Assembly: GCF_016887565.1 (NCBI RefSeq)
Contig: NZ_CP069396.1
Span: forward strand, 9,406,001 to 9,470,000
Direction of reading: 5' to 3'
DNA length: 64,000 nucleotides
DNA from: Archangium violaceum
GTDB taxonomy: Bacteria > Myxococcota > Myxococcia > Myxococcales > Myxococcaceae
Every line of letters begins with the position of its first letter. Positions within the stretch are counted from its first letter, which is position 1. This document shows, in pieces, positions 25,980-64,000 of the stretch. The position numbers were made by a program, and so were the translations under genes. The notes beneath the pieces were generated by a model. The model was given only the letters and a program-made list of their open reading frames with translations, did no database searches and was not told the origin of the DNA.

Positions 25980-27173
25980 TCAGCCCTTGCGCAGGACGCG
26001 CGCGAGCCGGGCCACCGCGTCCCGCAGGACGTCGGGCTCGCAGTGGGAGAAGTTGAGCCGCAAGCAGTGCGCGGCCGACGGCCCGCCGGGCACCGCGAAG
26101 GCCTGGCCGGGCAGGAAGGCCACCTGCTCCTGCTCCACCGCCCGCATCAGCAGCGCCGTGGTGTCCACGTTCCCCGGCAGCTCCACCCAGACGAACATGC
26201 CACTGGAGGGCCGCGTCCACTTCGCCCCCGAGGGGAAGTGCGTCTCGAGCGCACCCAGCAGCGCGTCCCGCCGCCGCCGGTACTCATCCCGCAGCCGCGC
26301 CAGGTGCGCATCCAGACGGCCCGACTCCAGGAAGGCCAGCACCACGCGCTGGGCGAAGGACGTGGTGTCGATATCGCTCGCCTCCTTCACCGTGGCCAGC
26401 CGGTGGATGAGCTCCTCCGGCACCACCAACCACCCCACCCGCAGCGACGGGGCCAATATCTTGGAGAAGGAGCCCAGGTAGAACACCCACTGGCTCTCCA
26501 GCGCCCGCAGCGGCGGCAGCGGATCCGGCTCGTACTGGAGCAGGCCGTAGGCGTCGTCCTCGATGATGGGCAGGCGGTAGTCGCGCGCCACCTTCACCAG
26601 CCGCTCCCGCTTCTCCGCGGACATGCGCACGCCGAGCGGGTTGTGCCCATCGCTCATGACGTAGAGCAGCGAGGGCCGCTCGCCCCGGCGCAACACCGCC
26701 TCCACCGCATCCACGTCGATGCCGGTGGACAGGTCCGTCCCCACCGTCAACCGCCTCGGCTGGAAGGGCTCCAACACCTGCTGGAAGCCGGAGTAGACGC
26801 GCTCCTCCAACAGCACGGTGCTGCCGGGCTCCAGGAACAGCCGGGCCAGCAGACTCATGGCCTGTTGGGAGCCGGCGGTGAGGAACACCTGCTCTGGCGA
26901 GCACCTCACGCCGCGCAGGGCCATCAGCTCCACCACCTTCTGGCGCAGGGGCTGGAGCGCGGCGCCATACTGCAACGCGGCCAGCGGCTGCTCCGCGAGC
27001 ACCCGCGCCGCCGCCTCGGCCAGACCCTGCGCGGGGAACAGCTCCTCCGCCGGCAATCCCAGCGCCAGCGACAGCACGCCGGGCCGCAGGATGCGCTGCA
27101 ACGCGTCCTGGATGGCGGAGGGCTGTAGCTCCTTGGCCCACCCCGCGAGTGGAAGCTCGGTACCACCGCTCAT
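25980..27173 (-). CDS. hpgT: PLP-dependent class I/II aminotransferase, probable 4-hydroxyphenylglycine transaminase
   Basis: 397 residues from the ATG at 27171-27173. It is a fold-type I aminotransferase with the PLP-anchoring Lys238 in GSFSKILAPSLRVGW, Asn178 (DGHNPLG), Asp206 and Tyr209 (EDDAYG), and the substrate-carboxylate Arg in CLRLNFSH. There is no N-terminal helix-turn-helix, so it is not a MocR regulator. Sequence alone would allow an aminoadipate- or aromatic-type transaminase. The specific call comes from context: its start overlaps the stop of the hydroxymandelate synthase gene (ATGA), beside an NRPS with an Hpg-like A domain. HpgT makes L-Hpg from 4-hydroxyphenylglyoxylate with tyrosine as amino donor, regenerating hydroxyphenylpyruvate. 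An alternative is a general tyrosine aminotransferase feeding the same pathway. Confidence 0.72.
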   Translation of the reverse strand: MSGGTELPLAGWAKELQPSAIQDALQRILRPGVLSLALGLPAEELFPAQGLAEAAARVLAEQPLAALQYGAALQPLRQKVVELMALRGVRCSPEQVFLTAGSQQAMSLLARLFLEPGSTVLLEERVYSGFQQVLEPFQPRRLTVGTDLSTGIDVDAVEAVLRRGERPSLLYVMSDGHNPLGVRMSAEKRERLVKVARDYRLPIIEDDAYGLLQYEPDPLPPLRALESQWVFYLGSFSKILAPSLRVGWLVVPEELIHRLATVKEASDIDTTSFAQRVVLAFLESGRLDAHLARLRDEYRRRRDALLGALETHFPSGAKWTRPSSGMFVWVELPGNVDTTALLMRAVEQEQVAFLPGQAFAVPGGPSAAHCLRLNFSHCEPDVLRDAVARLARVLRKG

Positions 27174-28243
27174 GCCACCCTCCGGGCGTGCTCGCGCTCC
27201 ACCGCCTCGAAGAGCGCGCGGATGTTGGCGCCTCCGAAGCCGCGTGCGTCCTTGCGCTCCACCATCTCGAAGAAGAGCGTCCCCCGCGAGTGCCGCGAGC
27301 GGGTGAACGCCTGCATCAGCAGGCCCCACTCGTCGCGATCCACCAGGACGCCCAGCTCGCGCAGCACGCCCACGTCCAGCCCCAGCTGGCCCAGCCGCGA
27401 CTCCAGCACCTCGTAATAGGTGGAGGGAATCTCCAGGAAATCGAGGCCGCGCTGGCTCAGGGCCCGCACGCTCGAGGCGATGTCCGGGGTGAGCATCGCC
27501 ACGTGCTGCACCCCCGGCCCCCCGTGAGCGGCCAGGAACTCGGCGATCTGCCCAGGACTCTCGCCCGTGGCCGGCTCCTGCATCGGCAGACACACCCGGC
27601 CCGAGGCACTCTGCACCACCTTGGAATTCATCCCGCTCTTGCGTGTCCGCACGTTCTCCTCGTGCGTCACACGGTAGCCGAAAACCTCCTGGTAGAAGCG
27701 CACCGTCTCATCCAGCGTGCCCGGCGCCAGGCAGATGGCGAGGTGATCCAGGCTCGAGACCAGCTCGCGCGTGGGGGCCGCTCCGGACTCCAGGGCCCGG
27801 AAGCCCCGCGGCACGAAGAAGTCCCGGGGTCCGTCACGCTGGATGAGCGAGTGGACCACGTCCCCCATGCCCGCCACCGCGGCGCGCACGAGCCGGCGGC
27901 CGTGCCCGTCCTCCACCACCCCGGGCTCCTCCACGGGCCGGGCGCCACGCCGCACGGCCAGCTCGAAGTCCGCCACCACGTCACGCGAACGCAGGGCGAT
28001 GTCGCGCACCCCATCCCCATGCCGTTGGACGTACCCGGCCACCGGCCCCTGCGGGTCCAGGCCCTGTGTCAACAGCATCCGCAGGCTCCCTTGCTGCAAG
28101 AGCTGGCTGCTGCGCCCCTCCAGCCCCGTCTCGGGCCCCCCCTCGGCAACCGCCCGGAACCCCAGGCATGATGTGAAGAAACGAGCAGCCTGTCCCACGT
28201 CCTCGACGTAGAGCTCGATATGGTCTATTTCTTCAAAAGTCAT
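27170..28243 (-). CDS. hmaS: 4-hydroxymandelate synthase (HPPD-like non-haem iron dioxygenase)
   Basis: 357 residues, full length for the HPPD/HmaS family. The iron ligands are His167 (LDHLAI), His247 (VQHVAM) and Glu326 (LFFEMVER). Both HPPD and HmaS use 4-hydroxyphenylpyruvate. Features pointing to HmaS are VVQSASG at 209-215, which matches the actinomycete enzyme as I recall it, replacement of the Asn of HPPD's PINEP by Gln (PMQEP, 220-224), and Ile341 in GGANIRALFEAVE where HPPD has Phe (GNFKALFEA). The last change is one of those known to steer HPPD toward hydroxymandelate. It sits in a two-gene unit with the aminotransferase, divergent from the NRPS. No Shine-Dalgarno is visible before the ATG, and an inverted repeat begins 6 bases upstream of it. 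Confidence 0.83.
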   Translation of the reverse strand: MTFEEIDHIELYVEDVGQAARFFTSCLGFRAVAEGGPETGLEGRSSQLLQQGSLRMLLTQGLDPQGPVAGYVQRHGDGVRDIALRSRDVVADFELAVRRGARPVEEPGVVEDGHGRRLVRAAVAGMGDVVHSLIQRDGPRDFFVPRGFRALESGAAPTRELVSSLDHLAICLAPGTLDETVRFYQEVFGYRVTHEENVRTRKSGMNSKVVQSASGRVCLPMQEPATGESPGQIAEFLAAHGGPGVQHVAMLTPDIASSVRALSQRGLDFLEIPSTYYEVLESRLGQLGLDVGVLRELGVLVDRDEWGLLMQAFTRSRHSRGTLFFEMVERKDARGFGGANIRALFEAVEREHARRVA

Positions 28244-28248
28244 AAAAT

Positions 28249-28303
28249 GGATAATACCACGAATCTGTCATTATCCGGCATATGAGTAATCCGGGGGGAT
28301 TAC
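28249..28303. promoter_or_regulatory. Two inverted repeats in the hmaS-NRPS divergent promoter region
   Basis: GGATAAT (28249-28255) pairs with ATTATCC (28270-28276), and GTAATCC (28286-28292) pairs with GGATTAC (28297-28303). All four half-sites fit GGATWAY. The first site begins 6 bases before the hmaS ATG and overlaps TATTAT, a possible -10 element on the minus strand, so binding there could block hmaS directly. The remaining 130 bases up to the NRPS start show no other clear signal. Confidence 0.5.
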
Positions 28304-28432
28304 GGTTTTCCAGCTCGTACTCCGCCGCACAATTCCTCACCTGTTCCGTGGGATGCGCTCACCGCGCTGTCCCACTCCATTGCCGTGGGCAGCTCAGGGC
28401 GGCCCGCGAGATGACCAAGGGCTTCACGCTCC

Positions 28433-64000
<35,568 letters not shown>

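Noticed and set aside
27170-28243. Reading the dioxygenase as HPPD of tyrosine breakdown
   Set aside because: VVQSASG, Gln in place of the HPPD Asn, and Ile341 in place of Phe fit HmaS better, and the neighbours are an aminotransferase and an NRPS rather than homogentisate genes. A tree would settle it.

Overview
This window is high-GC bacterial DNA that reads like a myxobacterium, probably of the Cystobacterineae (Archangium/Cystobacter/Myxococcus relatives). That placement is an inference from the gene set: a complete alternative complex III (Act) operon, a Hanks-type kinase fused to a long TPR region, a Kelch/FG-GAP lipoprotein, MauG-type peroxidases, and very large NRPS genes with strongly GC-biased third codon positions. 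No rRNA, tRNA, CRISPR array, transposase or phage gene was seen.

Left part (1-10350, all minus strand). The N-terminal part of a secreted S8 (subtilisin-like) protease runs off the left edge. It is followed by a double-propeller lipoprotein (FG-GAP repeats plus seven Kelch repeats) with a good terminator, a soluble Ser/Thr kinase-TPR protein, and an McrB-McrC type restriction pair whose McrB carries an EVE/PUA-like domain ahead of the AAA+ GTPase.

Respiratory block (10390-19560, minus strand). Eight genes are tightly packed, mostly with 4-bp ATGA overlaps. In transcription order they are a membrane-anchored diheme cytochrome c, a NarI-like membrane protein, then ActA (pentaheme), ActB (molybdopterin-like/Fe-S fusion), ActC (NrfD-like), ActD, ActE (monoheme) and ActF. 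ActA-F would form the quinol:electron acceptor oxidoreductase that replaces bc1. A perfect 15-bp hairpin terminator closes the operon, and a 13-bp direct repeat lies upstream of its first gene.

Mixed housekeeping block (19640-25980). A membrane protein overlaps or abuts a DUF1842 protein. A minus-strand group holds a YfiM-like protein, a diheme peroxidase lipoprotein and a small four-helix membrane protein. A DUF1624-type acyltransferase, a TRL-family lipoprotein and a second diheme peroxidase follow on the plus strand.

Biosynthetic cluster (25980-64000). An aminotransferase and a 4-hydroxymandelate synthase (minus strand, ATGA overlap) look like the last and first steps of 4-hydroxyphenylglycine (Hpg) synthesis; the middle enzyme, hydroxymandelate oxidase, is not in the window. 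Across a 189-bp promoter region with two inverted repeats stands a 9053-residue NRPS. It starts with a fatty-acyl-AMP ligase and ACP and continues with seven modules. A second NRPS overlaps it by 8 bp and leaves the right edge in its third module. Read from the A-domain pocket residues, the partial product is acyl-Ala-Ala-Ala-D-Ser-(Val/Ile-like)-D-(Tyr-like)-(Val/Ile-like)-D-(Tyr-like)-(Hpg-like)-..., a lipopeptide with at least ten building blocks. Several A domains are copies of each other with long stretches of identical DNA. The cluster is incomplete here: thioesterase, MbtH protein, transporter and hydroxymandelate oxidase must lie outside if they exist.
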